64,000 nt of DNA. It comes from Actinomycetospora chibensis. GTDB taxonomy: Bacteria; Actinomycetota; Actinomycetes; Mycobacteriales; Pseudonocardiaceae. A program made the position numbers and the translations under genes. Numbering within the stretch: position 1 is the stretch's first letter; every line of letters starts with the position of its first letter. Positions 54,556 through 63,839 of the stretch are shown here, piece after piece. Below the pieces are notes generated by a model. It had not been told where the DNA came from. It saw only the letters and a program-made list of their open reading frames with translations, and ran no database searches. Location: assembly GCF_028737215.1 (NCBI RefSeq), contig NZ_JAQZAM010000012.1, positions 124,001-188,000 of the forward strand, read 5' to 3'.

Positions 54556-54942
54556 ATGACCACGACCACCGCCCTCGCCACCCGACTCGACCTGCGCGCC
54601 GTCCTGCGCCTCGACGCCGTGGCCTCCGGCGCCCTCGGCCTCGCCGCCGCGGCCGGGGCCGGCGTGCTCGACACGCTGCTCGGCCTGCCCGCCGGCCTGC
54701 TCCTCGGCGTCGGCGTGTTCCTCGTCGTCTACGCCGCGGGGCTCGTCGCCCTGGCGGGACGGACGGTGATCCCCCGCCCGGCGACCTGGGTCGTCGTGCT
54801 CGGCAACTCCGCCTGGGTGCTCGCGAGCCTCGGCCTCGTCGTCGGCGCGTGGGACCGCCTCACGATGCTCGGCGTGGTCATCGTGCTCGCCCAGGCAGCG
54901 GCCGTCGCGGTGTTCGCCGACCTCCAGTACGCGCGGCGGTGA
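54556..54942 (+). CDS. Small four-helix integral membrane protein
   Basis: 128 residues. Four hydrophobic segments: SGALGLAAAAGAGVLDTLLG, GVFLVVYAAGLVALAG, WVVVLGNSAWVLASLGLVVGAW and LGVVIVLAQAAAVAVFADLQ. The sequence RLDAVASGALGLAAAAG, followed by VVLGNSAWVLASL, occurs in small actinobacterial proteins with no assigned function. GGAGGAGA lies before the ATG. The gene is likely controlled by the divergent XRE regulator, and its last 65 bases overlap the convergent DUF2071 gene. Confidence 0.75.
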   Translation: MTTTTALATRLDLRAVLRLDAVASGALGLAAAAGAGVLDTLLGLPAGLLLGVGVFLVVYAAGLVALAGRTVIPRPATWVVVLGNSAWVLASLGLVVGAWDRLTMLGVVIVLAQAAAVAVFADLQYARR

Positions 54943-55687
54943 GAGCCGGAGGAGAAGGGACCGCCGGGCGCCGCCAGGGCCGCGGGAGACCGAAGCGCAC
55001 GGACACCCCGGGCGAGGCGGCGACGTGGTCCGGCGGGCGCCCGGCGAGCTCCGGGAAACCCGCCCGGGCCAGCAGCGTGTCGTCGAGCTCGAGCAGCTCG
55101 GCGCGGTGCAGCGGCCAGGGCTCGTGGACGTTCGGGACGTACCAGTCGACGCCGAGGTGACGCTCGTGCAGTCCCCACCGGGCGGTGAGGAACTCCTCGA
55201 GCGGGCCGGACGCCATCGGCTCCCCCACCCGCAGCCGGACCAGGCTCGGGTGGGGTCGGCTCGTCTCGTAGACGCGGTCCGGGCCGTCCTCGATCCGCAT
55301 CGTCGCCCACCGGTACGGCAGCCCGAACGCGGCGCGGGCCCCGGCGACGACCGCGAGCCGGGTGGCGTCGAGGCTGCGGAAGACGATGCCGCGCACCCCG
55401 CGGTCGTCGACGGTGTAGAGCCGCACGTTGGTCTCGGGGAAGGTCCCCAGCCACGGGATCGACGGCCCGCGCATCACCCCGGCACCCACCATCCGGAAGG
55501 GCACGAGCCCGACCCAGGTGACACCGTCGCGGACGTCGGGGCGCACCCCGGGCGGGAGCAGCGGCGCCACCTCCGCCGGGTCGACCGCCCAGTGCAGGAA
55601 CGCCACGTCGCACCAGCGCTGGGTCATCATCGTCGGCCCGGTGTAGCCCGGGGCCTCGCGCATCACGGGCTCGACGGGTGGGGTCAT
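54878..55687 (-). CDS. DUF2071 (YqjF-like) protein
   Basis: 269 residues. TQRWCDVAFLHWAVDPAEVAPLLPPGVRPD is the family start. WVGLVPFRMVGAGVMRGPSIPWLGTFPETNVRLYTVDDRGVRGIVFRSLDA and GLPYRWATMRIE are the conserved strands. The last 40 residues are basic and unlike the family, and the gene runs 65 bases into the convergent membrane gene at its 3' end. Function unknown; the fold is acetoacetate-decarboxylase-like. Confidence 0.82.
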   Translation of the reverse strand: MTPPVEPVMREAPGYTGPTMMTQRWCDVAFLHWAVDPAEVAPLLPPGVRPDVRDGVTWVGLVPFRMVGAGVMRGPSIPWLGTFPETNVRLYTVDDRGVRGIVFRSLDATRLAVVAGARAAFGLPYRWATMRIEDGPDRVYETSRPHPSLVRLRVGEPMASGPLEEFLTARWGLHERHLGVDWYVPNVHEPWPLHRAELLELDDTLLARAGFPELAGRPPDHVAASPGVSVRFGLPRPWRRPAVPSPPALTAARTGGRRTPRRPLPGRAR

Positions 55688-55785
55688 GCCCCCGTCATCC
55701 CCGGTGCGGAGGCGCGGCAACCCGGGAACATCGCCGACCACCGCGGGGGTTGCTCTCCGAGAGGAGTCGAGTCGAGGAGGTCGTC

Positions 55786-56574
55786 GTGGCGCTGACCATG
55801 TTCGGTGGGCCGCTGTCCCGCAAGGTGCCGGAGACGCGGACGTTCACCGTCGAGGGACCCGCCCACTCGCTGCTGCTCGAGCCGTTCACGCGGCGCGTGC
55901 GCGCGGAGGTGGACGGGGTGACGGTGCTCGACACGGTCCGCGGGGCGCTGCTGTTCGAGACCGGCCTGCCGCCCCAGCTCTACGTGCCCGAGGAGGATCT
56001 GCGCACCGACCTCCTGGAGGCCAGCGACACCACGACCCACTGCCCGTTCAAGGGCGACGCGACCTACCGCAGCCTGCGGGTCGGCGACCGCGTGGTCCCC
56101 GACGCGGTGTGGGCCTACCCCACCCCGATCGCCGAGTCGTCGTGGCTGGCCGGGCGCGCCGTGCTGGCCCCCGGGGCGGCCGATCGCTGGCTCGACGAGG
56201 ACGACGAGGTCCTCGGGCACCTGCCCGACCCGTACCACCGCGTGAACCTGCGGAACACCAGCCGCCACGTCACCGCCGCCACCGCCGACGGCGTGGCCGT
56301 GGCCGACGCGGCCGGGGGCGTCCTGCTGGGCGAGACGGGCCTGGTCGACCGCTTCTACATCGCGCGCGACTCCCTGGCCGCCACGCTGGAGCCCAGCGAG
56401 AAGCGCACCGTGTGCCCCTACAAGGGCCGGGCCACGTACTACTCGCTGCGCCTGGAGGACGGGCGCGTGCTCACCGACGCGGCGTGGTCCTACGAGGCGC
56501 CCACCGACGAGTCGCGGGCGATCAAGGACCTCGTGAGCCTCGCGCACGACGACCTGGTGGTCACGGCGAGCTGA
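55786..56574 (+). CDS. Tandem DUF427 protein
   Basis: 262 residues, two copies of the DUF427 fold. The first has RVRAEVDGVTVLDTVRGALLFETGLPPQLYVPEEDL and THCPFKGDATYRSLRVG; the second has RHVTAATADGVAVADAAGGVLLGETG and TVCPYKGRATYYSLRLEDGRV. The C-P-[FY]-K-G-x-A motif with Cys and Lys is kept in both and may be catalytic, but the family has no known reaction. GTG at 55786 has GAGGAGG six bases upstream. Ends overlapping the DinB-like gene by 14 bases. Confidence 0.84.
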   Translation: MALTMFGGPLSRKVPETRTFTVEGPAHSLLLEPFTRRVRAEVDGVTVLDTVRGALLFETGLPPQLYVPEEDLRTDLLEASDTTTHCPFKGDATYRSLRVGDRVVPDAVWAYPTPIAESSWLAGRAVLAPGAADRWLDEDDEVLGHLPDPYHRVNLRNTSRHVTAATADGVAVADAAGGVLLGETGLVDRFYIARDSLAATLEPSEKRTVCPYKGRATYYSLRLEDGRVLTDAAWSYEAPTDESRAIKDLVSLAHDDLVVTAS

Positions 56575-57130
56575 GCTCCCCCGGCTCGGCCTCCTGCGCG
56601 GCGTCGCGCAGCACCTGCGCCTGCCCCGCGTAGCGCGCGGTCTCGGTGATCAGGTGCAGCAGGATCCAGCGGAGCTCGATGTGTCCGCGCCGGTCGTCAC
56701 GCACGGCGTCGTCGAGGGACTCGGAGCCGGCCAGCGCGTCACGGCCGCGCTCGCACACCTCGAGGTAGGAGCCGACGACGTCCTCGGGCTGCTCCACGTC
56801 GGCGAAGCGGAAGCCCGGGTCGGGGTCGTCGACGTAGCTCGGCGCGTGCGCCGTCGGGTTGCCGCGCTCCCCCCATCGCTCGACGAGCCACGTGCGCTCG
56901 AGCTCGGTGAGGTGCTTGACGATCCCCAGCAGGCTCGAGCCCCGCTCGGCGGGGATGCGCCTGCGCAGCGACATCTCGTCCAGCCCGTCGAGGGCCAGGA
57001 CGACCAGCGCCCGGAAGTAGTCGAGCCATCCCTCCAGCGCTTCGCGCTCGTCGGCCACCTCCGGTGGCGTGGGTCGGCGTTGCAGGGGTGCCTGGAACCG
57101 CACCGGCTCTCCCGGGGTCGCATCGTTCAC
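56561..57130 (-). CDS. DinB/DUF664-like four-helix protein, metal ligands altered
   Basis: 189 residues. LLGIVKHLTELERTWLVERWG and LLHLITETARYAGQAQVLRD are the conserved helices of DUF664/DinB-like metalloproteins (the family has H-L-x-x-x-E-x-x-R-H-x-G-H). Here the ARHxGH pair reads ARYAGQ, so two His ligands are replaced by Tyr and Gln. The first helix His (KHL) remains. Metal binding may thus be lost or use other residues. GTG at 57130 chosen over 57139 by ribosome-site spacing. Confidence 0.72.
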   Translation of the reverse strand: MNDATPGEPVRFQAPLQRRPTPPEVADEREALEGWLDYFRALVVLALDGLDEMSLRRRIPAERGSSLLGIVKHLTELERTWLVERWGERGNPTAHAPSYVDDPDPGFRFADVEQPEDVVGSYLEVCERGRDALAGSESLDDAVRDDRRGHIELRWILLHLITETARYAGQAQVLRDAAQEAEPGELSSP

Positions 57131-57189
57131 ACCTGACACACCCTCTGTCGTCAGCCGAGTGCAGATCGTTACACCCCGAGACTCCTCGA

Positions 57190-57657
57190 CTACTCCTCGA
57201 CCAGACGCTCCAGCGCCGGCAGCGCGGCCTCGAGGGCCGCGCGCTGCTGGGCGTCGAGCCGGTCGAGACGCTGCGCCAGCGAGGCCGTCCGCTCCGTGCG
57301 GATGTGCCGGATGGCCTGGTGCCCCTGATCGGAGAGGTGGATCAGGGCCGACCGCGCGTCCTGGGGGTCCGGCGTCCGGATGAGCAGGCCGGCCTCGTCG
57401 AGCGCCGCCAGCACCCGGCTCATGGTCGGCGGGGTGACCGCCTCCCGCCGCGCCAGCTCGGAGAGCCGCAGCGGCGCGGCGTCCTCCAGCGTCGCGAGCA
57501 CCGACGTCTGCAGCGGCGGCAGGGCCGCGTTCGAGTCGACGCGGATGCGGCGGTTGAGACGTCCGACGGCCAGCCGCAGGCGCGAAGGGAGGTCAGGGTC
57601 GGACGAACCGGACCAACCGGTCGTGTCGTCCTGCGTCCCGGTCGCGGAAGTGGACAT
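57190..57657 (-). CDS. MarR-family transcription regulator
   Basis: 155 residues. Winged helix: LQTSVLATLEDAAPLRLSELARREAVTPPTMSRVLAALDEAGLLIRTPDPQDARSALIHLSDQGH, with the D-x-R wing (DPQDARS). Dimerisation helices flank it. The ligand is unknown. It lies between the DinB-like gene and coaA on the same strand; it may control its neighbours, but no clear palindrome was identified at its start. Confidence 0.86.
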   Translation of the reverse strand: MSTSATGTQDDTTGWSGSSDPDLPSRLRLAVGRLNRRIRVDSNAALPPLQTSVLATLEDAAPLRLSELARREAVTPPTMSRVLAALDEAGLLIRTPDPQDARSALIHLSDQGHQAIRHIRTERTASLAQRLDRLDAQQRAALEAALPALERLVEE

Positions 57658-57740
57658 ACCTCATCGTCCCATCCCCGCGCCCGGGACGGGCGAAGTGTTG
57701 CCGTCCGTCACGGCCGTGTCACCCCGATGGGCCACCCGGG

Positions 57741-58673
57741 TCACAGCTTTCGGAGCCGGATGCGCCGCACGGTGTGGTCGCCACCCTTGGTGAGGACGAG
57801 GTCCGCGCGGGAGCGGGTGGGGGCGATGTTCTCGCGCAGGTTCGGCCCGTTGATCTCGTCCCACAGGGTCGCCGCCTGCGCCCGGGCCGCGGTCTCGTCC
57901 ATCTCGGCGTAGCGCCGGAAGTACGACGCGGGGTCGCGGAACGCCGTCTCCCGCAGGGCCAGGAAGCGCTCGACGTACCACCGGCGCACGTCGGTGGGGT
58001 GCGCGTCCACGTAGATGGAGAAGTCGATGAGGTCCGACACCGCGAGCGCGCTCGCCCGCTCGCCGGTCTGCGGGGCCGGCTGCAGCACGTTGAGGCCCTC
58101 GAGGACGAGGATGTCGGGGCGCGCGACGACCCGGTGCTCGTCGAGGACGTCGTAGGTCAGGTGCGAGTACGTCGGCACGGGCACCTCGGGCTTGCCCGCC
58201 TTGATGTCGGAGACGAACCGCAGGAGCGCGCGCCGGTCGTAGGACTCCGGGAAGCCCTTGCGCCGCATCAGCCCGCGCCGTTCCAGCTCGGCGTTGGACA
58301 GCAGGAAGCCGTCGGTGGTCACCAGCGCGACGTTCGGGTGGTCCTCCCAGCGCGCGAGAAGCAGCCGCAACAGCCGGGCCGTCGTCGACTTGCCGACCGA
58401 GACCGACCCCGCGATCCCGATCACGAACGGGGTCGCCTGCTCGTCCTGGCGCAGGAACTGCCGGTAGGCGTCGAGCAGGCCCGTCGTGGCCCGGACGTGC
58501 AGGTCGAGCAGGCGCGAGACGGGCAGATAGACCTCGCGCACGTCGTCGAGGTCGACGGGGTCGCCCAGGGAGCGCAGCTCCTCGAGCTCCTCGGCGGTGA
58601 GCGGCACGGCGCTGGTGTCGCTCAGCTGCGACCAGGAGTCCCGGTCGAAGTCGACGAACGGGCTCCCGCTCAC
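57741..58673 (-). CDS. coaA: Pantothenate kinase CoaA
   Basis: A 310-residue type I pantothenate kinase, the first enzyme of coenzyme A synthesis. P-loop [17 protein letters not shown] (about residue 95), then [36 protein letters not shown] and [13 protein letters not shown], with all canonical substrate residues. Length equals the type I enzyme. GTG at 58673 starts the conserved [16 protein letters not shown] segment; the frame is open to 58745. Confidence 0.96.
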   Translation of the reverse strand: MSGSPFVDFDRDSWSQLSDTSAVPLTAEELEELRSLGDPVDLDDVREVYLPVSRLLDLHVRATTGLLDAYRQFLRQDEQATPFVIGIAGSVSVGKSTTARLLRLLLARWEDHPNVALVTTDGFLLSNAELERRGLMRRKGFPESYDRRALLRFVSDIKAGKPEVPVPTYSHLTYDVLDEHRVVARPDILVLEGLNVLQPAPQTGERASALAVSDLIDFSIYVDAHPTDVRRWYVERFLALRETAFRDPASYFRRYAEMDETAARAQAATLWDEINGPNLRENIAPTRSRADLVLTKGGDHTVRRIRLRKL

Positions 58674-58772
58674 GTCACGTTCCCCGCTCCGGGCTCGCCG
58701 CACATGGCGCGCCATTGTTCTCGCCCGCGCCCCGTGCCGCGCCACCGCCTGCGGCGCAGGTCACCGTCCGGA

Positions 58773-59525
58773 TCAGGAGCGCATCTGCGCGGTCGAGGTC
58801 AGCGCGTACTCCACGACGCACACCTCGGGCGGCAGGCCGAGCACGTGGACCACCGCCGCGGCCACGTGCTCGGGCGTCAGGCCCTGGGCGTGCATGCGCT
58901 CGCGGAACGCGGCGACGTCCTCGCGCCCGGCCCCGTCGTCCGCCACGAGGTCGCCCGCCATGAGGTCGGTGGCCACGAAGCCCGGGGCGACGGTGGTGAC
59001 GCGCACGCCCCGTGCTCCCGCCTCGCGGCGCAGCGTCTCGTCGACGGCGTGTGCGGCGTGCTTGCTCGCCGCGTAGACCCCGCCGGCGGCCGAGGGCACG
59101 CGCCGCCCGGACATCGAGGAGATCGTCACCCAGCTCGCGCCCTCACCGAGGTGGGGCAGCGCCGCCCGCGCGGTGGCGAGCAGGCCGTGCACGTTGACGT
59201 CGAAGACCTCGCGCCAGCGCTCCGGGTCGGTCGCCCCGATCGCCCCGAGGTGCATGGTCCCGGCCGCGGCGACCACGCCGTCGAGGCCGCCGAGGTCCGC
59301 GGCCAGGCGGTCCACGGCGTCGGTCAGCGCCGCGGCGTCGGTGACGTCCGCGACACCGACCGCCGCGGCCTCCCCGAGCTCGTCGGCGAGCCCCGCAAGG
59401 CGCTCGGCCCGCCGCGCCACCAGCCCGACCCGCGCACCGGCGGCGACGGCGGCGCGCGCCGCGGCCTCGCCGATGCCCGAGGACGCGCCCGTCACCACGA
59501 CCCGCCGACCGTCCAGGGAAGCCAC
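58773..59525 (-). CDS. Short-chain dehydrogenase/reductase
   Basis: 250 residues, classical SDR. NADP-binding VVVTGASSGIGEAAARAA (TGxxxGIG) with Arg in the following strand; VVAAAGTMHL (NNAG-like, here AAAG), catalytic Ser in VTISSMSGRRVP and Y-x-x-x-K in GVYAASKHAA, where the Tyr and Lys are present. Substrate unknown. GTG at 59525; the gene is divergent from the PPOX gene, starts about 67 bases apart. Confidence 0.88.
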   Translation of the reverse strand: MASLDGRRVVVTGASSGIGEAAARAAVAAGARVGLVARRAERLAGLADELGEAAAVGVADVTDAAALTDAVDRLAADLGGLDGVVAAAGTMHLGAIGATDPERWREVFDVNVHGLLATARAALPHLGEGASWVTISSMSGRRVPSAAGGVYAASKHAAHAVDETLRREAGARGVRVTTVAPGFVATDLMAGDLVADDGAGREDVAAFRERMHAQGLTPEHVAAAVVHVLGLPPEVCVVEYALTSTAQMRS

Positions 59526-59592
59526 GGGATCACCGTAGGCCGGGACGCCCACGACGTCGGTGCGGGCTGGGCACGCGGCTACGCTCGTCGGT

Positions 59593-60057
59593 GTGGTGAA
59601 CGTGGCGACGAACGACCGGGTGGGGCGCGAGGAGCTCGACGCGTTCCTGCGCACCCGACACAAGGCGATCGTGGTGACGCGTCGCTCCGACGGCGGTGAC
59701 CAGACCTCCCCGGTGACGCTGGGCATCGACGCGGAGGGCCGCCTGCTCGTGTCGACCTACCCCGAGCGGGCGAAGGTGACCAACGTGCGCCGCGACCCCC
59801 GGGTGGCGATGTGCGTGCTCTCCGACGACTTCGACGGCCCCTGGGTGCACGTCGAGGGCACCGCCGAGGTGCTCGACCTGCCCGACGCGCTCGAGCCGCT
59901 CGTCGAGTACTTCCGCTCGATCTCGGGTGAGCACTCCGACTGGGACTCCTACCGCGAGGCGATGGCCCGCCAGGGCAAGAGCGTGATCCGGTTGACGGTG
60001 CAGCGGTGGGGCCCCATCGCCACGGGCGGGTTCCCCGCCCGGTTGGCCGGAAGCTGA
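59593..60057 (+). CDS. PPOX-class F420-dependent (flavin-fold) protein
   Basis: 154 residues, split-beta-barrel fold. LDAFLRTRHKAIVVTRRSDGGDQTSPVTLGIDAEGRLLVSTYPERAKVTNVRRDPRVAMCVLSDDFDGPWVHVEGTAEVLD is the pattern of the TIGR03618-type F420-binding family in actinobacteria, which reduce unsaturated substrates or act on quinones. The cofactor cannot be proved here. GTG at 59593 (alternatively 59596 or 59602) lies 7 bases after TACGCT, again a leaderless pattern. Confidence 0.83.
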   Translation: MVNVATNDRVGREELDAFLRTRHKAIVVTRRSDGGDQTSPVTLGIDAEGRLLVSTYPERAKVTNVRRDPRVAMCVLSDDFDGPWVHVEGTAEVLDLPDALEPLVEYFRSISGEHSDWDSYREAMARQGKSVIRLTVQRWGPIATGGFPARLAGS

Positions 60058-60075
60058 CGGGGGACCCGGTACTCC

Positions 60076-61431
60076 GTGGACGTCCTCCTGTCGGTGCTCG
60101 GACTCGTCGGGTTCGTCGCCGTCACCTTCGGCACCGCGATCTTCGTGGCCGCCGAGTTCTCCCTGACCAGCCTCGAGCGCAGCCAGATCGACAATCATGT
60201 CGACGAGGTCGGCGACCGGCGCTCGAAGATCGTGCAGCGCGCGCACCGCAACCTGTCGTTCGAGCTCTCCGGGGCCCAGCTCGGGATCACCATCACCACG
60301 CTGATCACCGGCTACCTCTCCGAGCCCGCGATCGCGACCCTGATCTCCCCGCTGCTCGAGGACCTCGGCCTGCCGCCCGGTGCCGCGGGCGGGACGGCCT
60401 CGGTGATCGCGCTCGTCTTCGCGACCGCGCTGTCGATGGTGTTCGGCGAGCTGGTGCCCAAGAACCTCGCCATCGCCCGCCCGATGGGCACCGCGCGGAT
60501 GGTGGCCGGCCTCCAGTCCGGGTTCTCGCGGGTGCTGTCGTTCTTCATCACCGGGCTCAACGGCTCGGCCAACTGGATCGTGCGGCGCCTCGGCGTCGAG
60601 CCCGCCGAGGAGCTGCGCTCGGCGCGCTCGCCCCAGGAGCTCGGCTCGCTCCTCACCACCAGTGCCCAGCAGGGCACGATCGACGAGGGCACGGCCGAGG
60701 TCATGGCCCGCTCCCTGCGGGTGGGTGAGCGTCGCGCCGACGAGCTGATGACCCCGCGGGTGCGGGTCGAGTCGCTGTCCCAGGACGCGACGGTCGACGA
60801 CATGCTCGCGGCCACGGTGCGCACCGGCTTCTCGCGCTTCCCCGTCGTCGACCGCGACCTCGACGACATCCGCGGCGTCGTCCACGTCAAGCAGGCGTTC
60901 TCCGAGCCCCGCAACCGGCGCGCGACCACCAAGCTGCGTAACCTCATGCGCACCGCCACCACCGTCCCCGACTCCCTGGACGGCGACGAGCTGCTCGACC
61001 GTCTGCGCGGGGCCGGGCTCCAGATGGCACTGGTGGTCGACGAGTACGGGGGCACCGCGGGCATCGTCACGCTCGAGGACCTCGTCGAGGAGATCGTCGG
61101 CGACGTCCGCGACGAGCACGACCGCGGCGAGGCGGCCCGGGTGCGCGACGAGGGCGAGGACAGCTGGATCGTCTCCGGGATGCTGCGCTCCGACGAGATG
61201 GCCGAGGTCGTCGGCTGGTCGTTCCCGGAGAGCGAGGTCTACGAGACGCTCGCGGGCTACATCACCGCGGAGCTCCAGCGGCTGGCCCACGTCGGCGACG
61301 CGGTCACGCTCGACGACTGGCAGCTAATCGTCACGCGCGTCGACGGACGACGTATCGCCGAGGTCCGCGTGGTGCGACCACCCAAGGTGCCCGCCGCGGT
61401 CGCCGTGAGCGGCGAGGAGGCCTCCCCGTGA
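60076..61431 (+). CDS. CNNM/CBS-domain transporter-like protein (HlyC/CorC family)
   Basis: 451 residues. Four membrane helices form the DUF21/CNNM domain (AAEFSLTSLERSQIDNHV, ELSGAQLGITITTLITGYLSEPAI, SMVFGELVPKNLAIARP), followed by a CBS pair (LMTPRVRVESLSQDATVDDML to VHVKQAF, then MALVVDEYGGTAGIVTLEDLVEEIVGD) and a C-terminal CorC_HlyC transporter-associated domain. Such proteins are linked to Mg/Co export; direct transport is unproven. It starts with GTG and overlaps its paralogue by four bases. Confidence 0.9.
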   Translation: MDVLLSVLGLVGFVAVTFGTAIFVAAEFSLTSLERSQIDNHVDEVGDRRSKIVQRAHRNLSFELSGAQLGITITTLITGYLSEPAIATLISPLLEDLGLPPGAAGGTASVIALVFATALSMVFGELVPKNLAIARPMGTARMVAGLQSGFSRVLSFFITGLNGSANWIVRRLGVEPAEELRSARSPQELGSLLTTSAQQGTIDEGTAEVMARSLRVGERRADELMTPRVRVESLSQDATVDDMLAATVRTGFSRFPVVDRDLDDIRGVVHVKQAFSEPRNRRATTKLRNLMRTATTVPDSLDGDELLDRLRGAGLQMALVVDEYGGTAGIVTLEDLVEEIVGDVRDEHDRGEAARVRDEGEDSWIVSGMLRSDEMAEVVGWSFPESEVYETLAGYITAELQRLAHVGDAVTLDDWQLIVTRVDGRRIAEVRVVRPPKVPAAVAVSGEEASP

Positions 61432-62609
61432 GCGACGGCGTCGCCCTGCTCCTGATGTTCGCCCTGCTCGGGGCGAACGCGTTCTTCGTCGGCGCGGAGT
61501 TCTCGCTGATCTCCGCGCGCCGCGACCGTCTCGAGGCCCTGCATGCCGAGGGCGCCGCCGGCGCCGGGACCGTGCTGCGCGCCTCCGAGCACCTCTCGAT
61601 GATGCTGGCCGCCGCCCAGCTGGGCATCACGATCTGCTCGCTGGCGCTGGGCTCGCTCGGGGAGCCGGCGGTGGCCCACCAGCTCGAGGTCGTCCTCGAG
61701 CCGATCGGCGTCCCGTCGTTCCTGATCCACCCGATCGCGTTCGTGATCGCGCTGACGATCGTGACGATCCTGCACATCGTGATCGGCGAGATGGTGCCCA
61801 AGAACATCGCCATCGCCGGGCCCGAGCGCACCTCGCTGTGGCTCGTGCCCGCGCTCGTCGCCTTCCTCAAGGTCACGCGCCCGGTGATCGTGGTGCTGAA
61901 CTGGGTCGCGAACCACATCCTCAAGGCCTTCGGCGTGACGCCGGTGGACGAGCGCGAGTCGGCCTACACCCCGCAGGAGATCGCCGGGATGCTCTCGGAG
62001 TCCCGCGCCGAGGGCCTGCTCGACGCGTCGCAGACCCGCCGACTGACCCAGGCGCTGAGCTCGGCGGAGCACACCGTCGCCGACGTGCTGATCCCGCTGG
62101 ACCGGGTCACCGTGCTGCCCCCGCACCCCACGGTCGGCGCCGTGGAGGAGGCCGTGGCCCGCACCGGGTTCTCGCGCTTCCCCGTGCAGGCGCCGACCGC
62201 ACCCGACGCGCACCCGCGCCTGGGCACCGACGCCATGGAGCCGGGCACCACCCCGATCACGCCGGAGGGGGAGAACCCCGACCACGCACCGGTCGTCGAG
62301 CTCGCGGGGTACCTGCACGTCAAGGACGTGCTCGACCTCGGCGACGGCGACGGCGACGGGGCCTCGGACGACGAGGCCGCCGGCCGCCCGGTGCCGTCCG
62401 ACCGCGTGCGGGCCCTCCCGGAGATCTCGCTGTCGGCGCCGGTGGACGAGGCGCTGGCGGCCCTGCGGCGCGAGGGCTCGCACCTCGCCCGCGCGGTGGA
62501 CTCCGAGGGCTCCACGGTCGGGCTCGTGGCCATGGAGGACCTCGTCGAGGAGTACGTCGGCACGGTCCGCGACAGCACGCACGTGACGCGGTCGGGGGCG
62601 CGCTCGTGA
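61428..62609 (+). CDS. Second CNNM/CBS protein lacking the CorC_HlyC domain
   Basis: 393 residues, paralogue of the upstream gene. CNNM domain: FFVGAEFSLISARRDRLEAL, AAAQLGITICSLALGSLGEPAVA, IVIGEMVPKNIAIAGPERTSLW. CBS domains follow, with a 70-residue insertion rich in Asp/Gly (LGDGDGDGASDDEAAGRP). The C-terminal transporter-associated domain is absent and the protein ends after EDLVEEYVGTV. The two probably work as a pair, as in other actinobacterial tandem genes. ATGA/GTGA overlaps at both ends show tight coupling. Confidence 0.88.
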   Translation: MSDGVALLLMFALLGANAFFVGAEFSLISARRDRLEALHAEGAAGAGTVLRASEHLSMMLAAAQLGITICSLALGSLGEPAVAHQLEVVLEPIGVPSFLIHPIAFVIALTIVTILHIVIGEMVPKNIAIAGPERTSLWLVPALVAFLKVTRPVIVVLNWVANHILKAFGVTPVDERESAYTPQEIAGMLSESRAEGLLDASQTRRLTQALSSAEHTVADVLIPLDRVTVLPPHPTVGAVEEAVARTGFSRFPVQAPTAPDAHPRLGTDAMEPGTTPITPEGENPDHAPVVELAGYLHVKDVLDLGDGDGDGASDDEAAGRPVPSDRVRALPEISLSAPVDEALAALRREGSHLARAVDSEGSTVGLVAMEDLVEEYVGTVRDSTHVTRSGARS

Positions 62610-63580
62610 CCTCCCCGGAGATGCGGCGCGAGGTCCTGGTCGTCGGCGGCGGCATCAGCGGGATCGCCTGCGCCCGCGCGCTCGCGGCCGCCGGGACGCC
62701 GGCCCGGGTGCTGGAGCGCTCCCACCGCGTCGGTGGCCGGATGGCGGCGCGACCGCTGCCCGACGGGGCCGAGCACGTCGTCGACCTCGGCGCCGCCTAC
62801 TTCACCGCGCGCGACGACGAGTTCGTCGCCGTCGTCGAGGACTGGCAGCGGCGCGGGCTCGCGGTGCCGTGGACCGACACCCTCGCGGCCCGGGGCGAGG
62901 ACGGCACGTGGTCGTCGACGTCCGGTCCGCAGCGGTGGTCCGCGCCTGGCGGCCTGCGCTCGCTGGTGGCCGATCTCGCCGAGGGGGTCACGGTGAGCAC
63001 CGGCCACTCGGTGTCGTCGGTGACGCCCGGCCCGGCGGTGGACGGGAAGGCGGCGTGCGCCGTCGTGCTCGCCATGCCCGACCCGCAGGCCGCCCGCCTG
63101 CTCCATCCCGCCCTGCGCGCGAGCGCGGCCGTCGCCGAGCGGGCCTGGAACCCCGTCGTCTCGGTGGCCCTGGGCTACGGGCACCGCGGCTGGGAGCGCC
63201 TGCCGGCGGCGTTCGTCAACGGCCACCCCGACGTCGACCTGATCGCCGACGACGGCGACCGCCGCGGCGACGGCGCCCCGGTGCTCGTCGCGCACTCCAC
63301 CGCGGAGCGGGCGCGGCGGCACCTCGACGACCCCGACGGCGCGATCGGCCCGGTCGTCGCCGCGGTGACGGAGCTGCTCGGCCTGGACGACGCGCCGGCC
63401 TGGACCCACGCGCACCGCTGGACGTACGCGAGCCCCGCGCAGCCGCGCGAGGAGGAGTTCTCCCTCGACGACGACCTCATCGGGCTCTGCGGCGACGGGT
63501 GGGGCAGCCCGAAGGTCGAGACGGCCTGGCGCTCGGGCACCCTGCTCGGCCGGGCGATCGCGGTCCGCGTGTCCTGCTGA
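62606..63580 (+). CDS. Renalase-like FAD-dependent amine oxidase family protein
   Basis: 324 residues. FAD-binding VLVVGGGISGIACARALAAAGTPARVLERSHRVGGRM at the N-terminus. HVVDLGAAYFTARDDEFVAVV, GLRSLVADLAEGVTV, and the closing IGLCGDGWGSPKVETAWRSGTLLGRAI match the renalase/NAD(P)-FAD protein family, which oxidises wrongly reduced NAD(P)H forms in some bacteria. GTG overlaps the upstream stop. Function assignment rests on the family, not on activity. Confidence 0.82.
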   Translation: MTSPEMRREVLVVGGGISGIACARALAAAGTPARVLERSHRVGGRMAARPLPDGAEHVVDLGAAYFTARDDEFVAVVEDWQRRGLAVPWTDTLAARGEDGTWSSTSGPQRWSAPGGLRSLVADLAEGVTVSTGHSVSSVTPGPAVDGKAACAVVLAMPDPQAARLLHPALRASAAVAERAWNPVVSVALGYGHRGWERLPAAFVNGHPDVDLIADDGDRRGDGAPVLVAHSTAERARRHLDDPDGAIGPVVAAVTELLGLDDAPAWTHAHRWTYASPAQPREEEFSLDDDLIGLCGDGWGSPKVETAWRSGTLLGRAIAVRVSC

Positions 63581-63729
63581 GCGGCCCCTGTGCGGCCCCT
63601 GAGCGGCCACCGACCGGTCGTCGTCGCGTCGTGGCACCCGGTCGTCGCGCCGCGTGACCGCCGGCCGCGGGGTTCCACCCGTCCGCCGTCGGGGAGGCAA
63701 CCCGGCCTGGTCGGCACGTCCGGTTCGTC

Positions 63730-63735
63730 TACTCT
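63730..63735 (+). promoter_or_regulatory. Probable -10 (TACTCT) of the structured leader
   Basis: TACTCT ends about 5 bases before the start of the CACGGAACGG helix at 63740, so transcription would begin at the 5' edge of the structure. Confidence 0.45.
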
Positions 63736-63739
63736 CGCT

Positions 63740-63839
63740 CACGGAACGGTTACGAGAAGGTCACGGCGCTCCCCAACGACGGACCTTCGCTCCCCGACCG
63801 GCAGCACCGACCCCGACGGTGTCGCCAGGCCGTTCCGTG
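63740..63839 (+). promoter_or_regulatory. Structured leader, candidate c-di-AMP (ydaO-type) riboswitch
   Basis: CACGGAACGG (63740-63749) pairs perfectly with CCGTTCCGTG (63830-63839), closing a 100-base domain. Inside are GGTTACGAGAAGGTCACGG, ACCTTCGCTCCCCGACCGG and CACCGACCCCGACGGTGTCG, which recall the actinobacterial ydaO/yuaA element. That riboswitch often precedes cell-wall hydrolase genes. Recognised by pattern, not by search. Confidence 0.55.
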
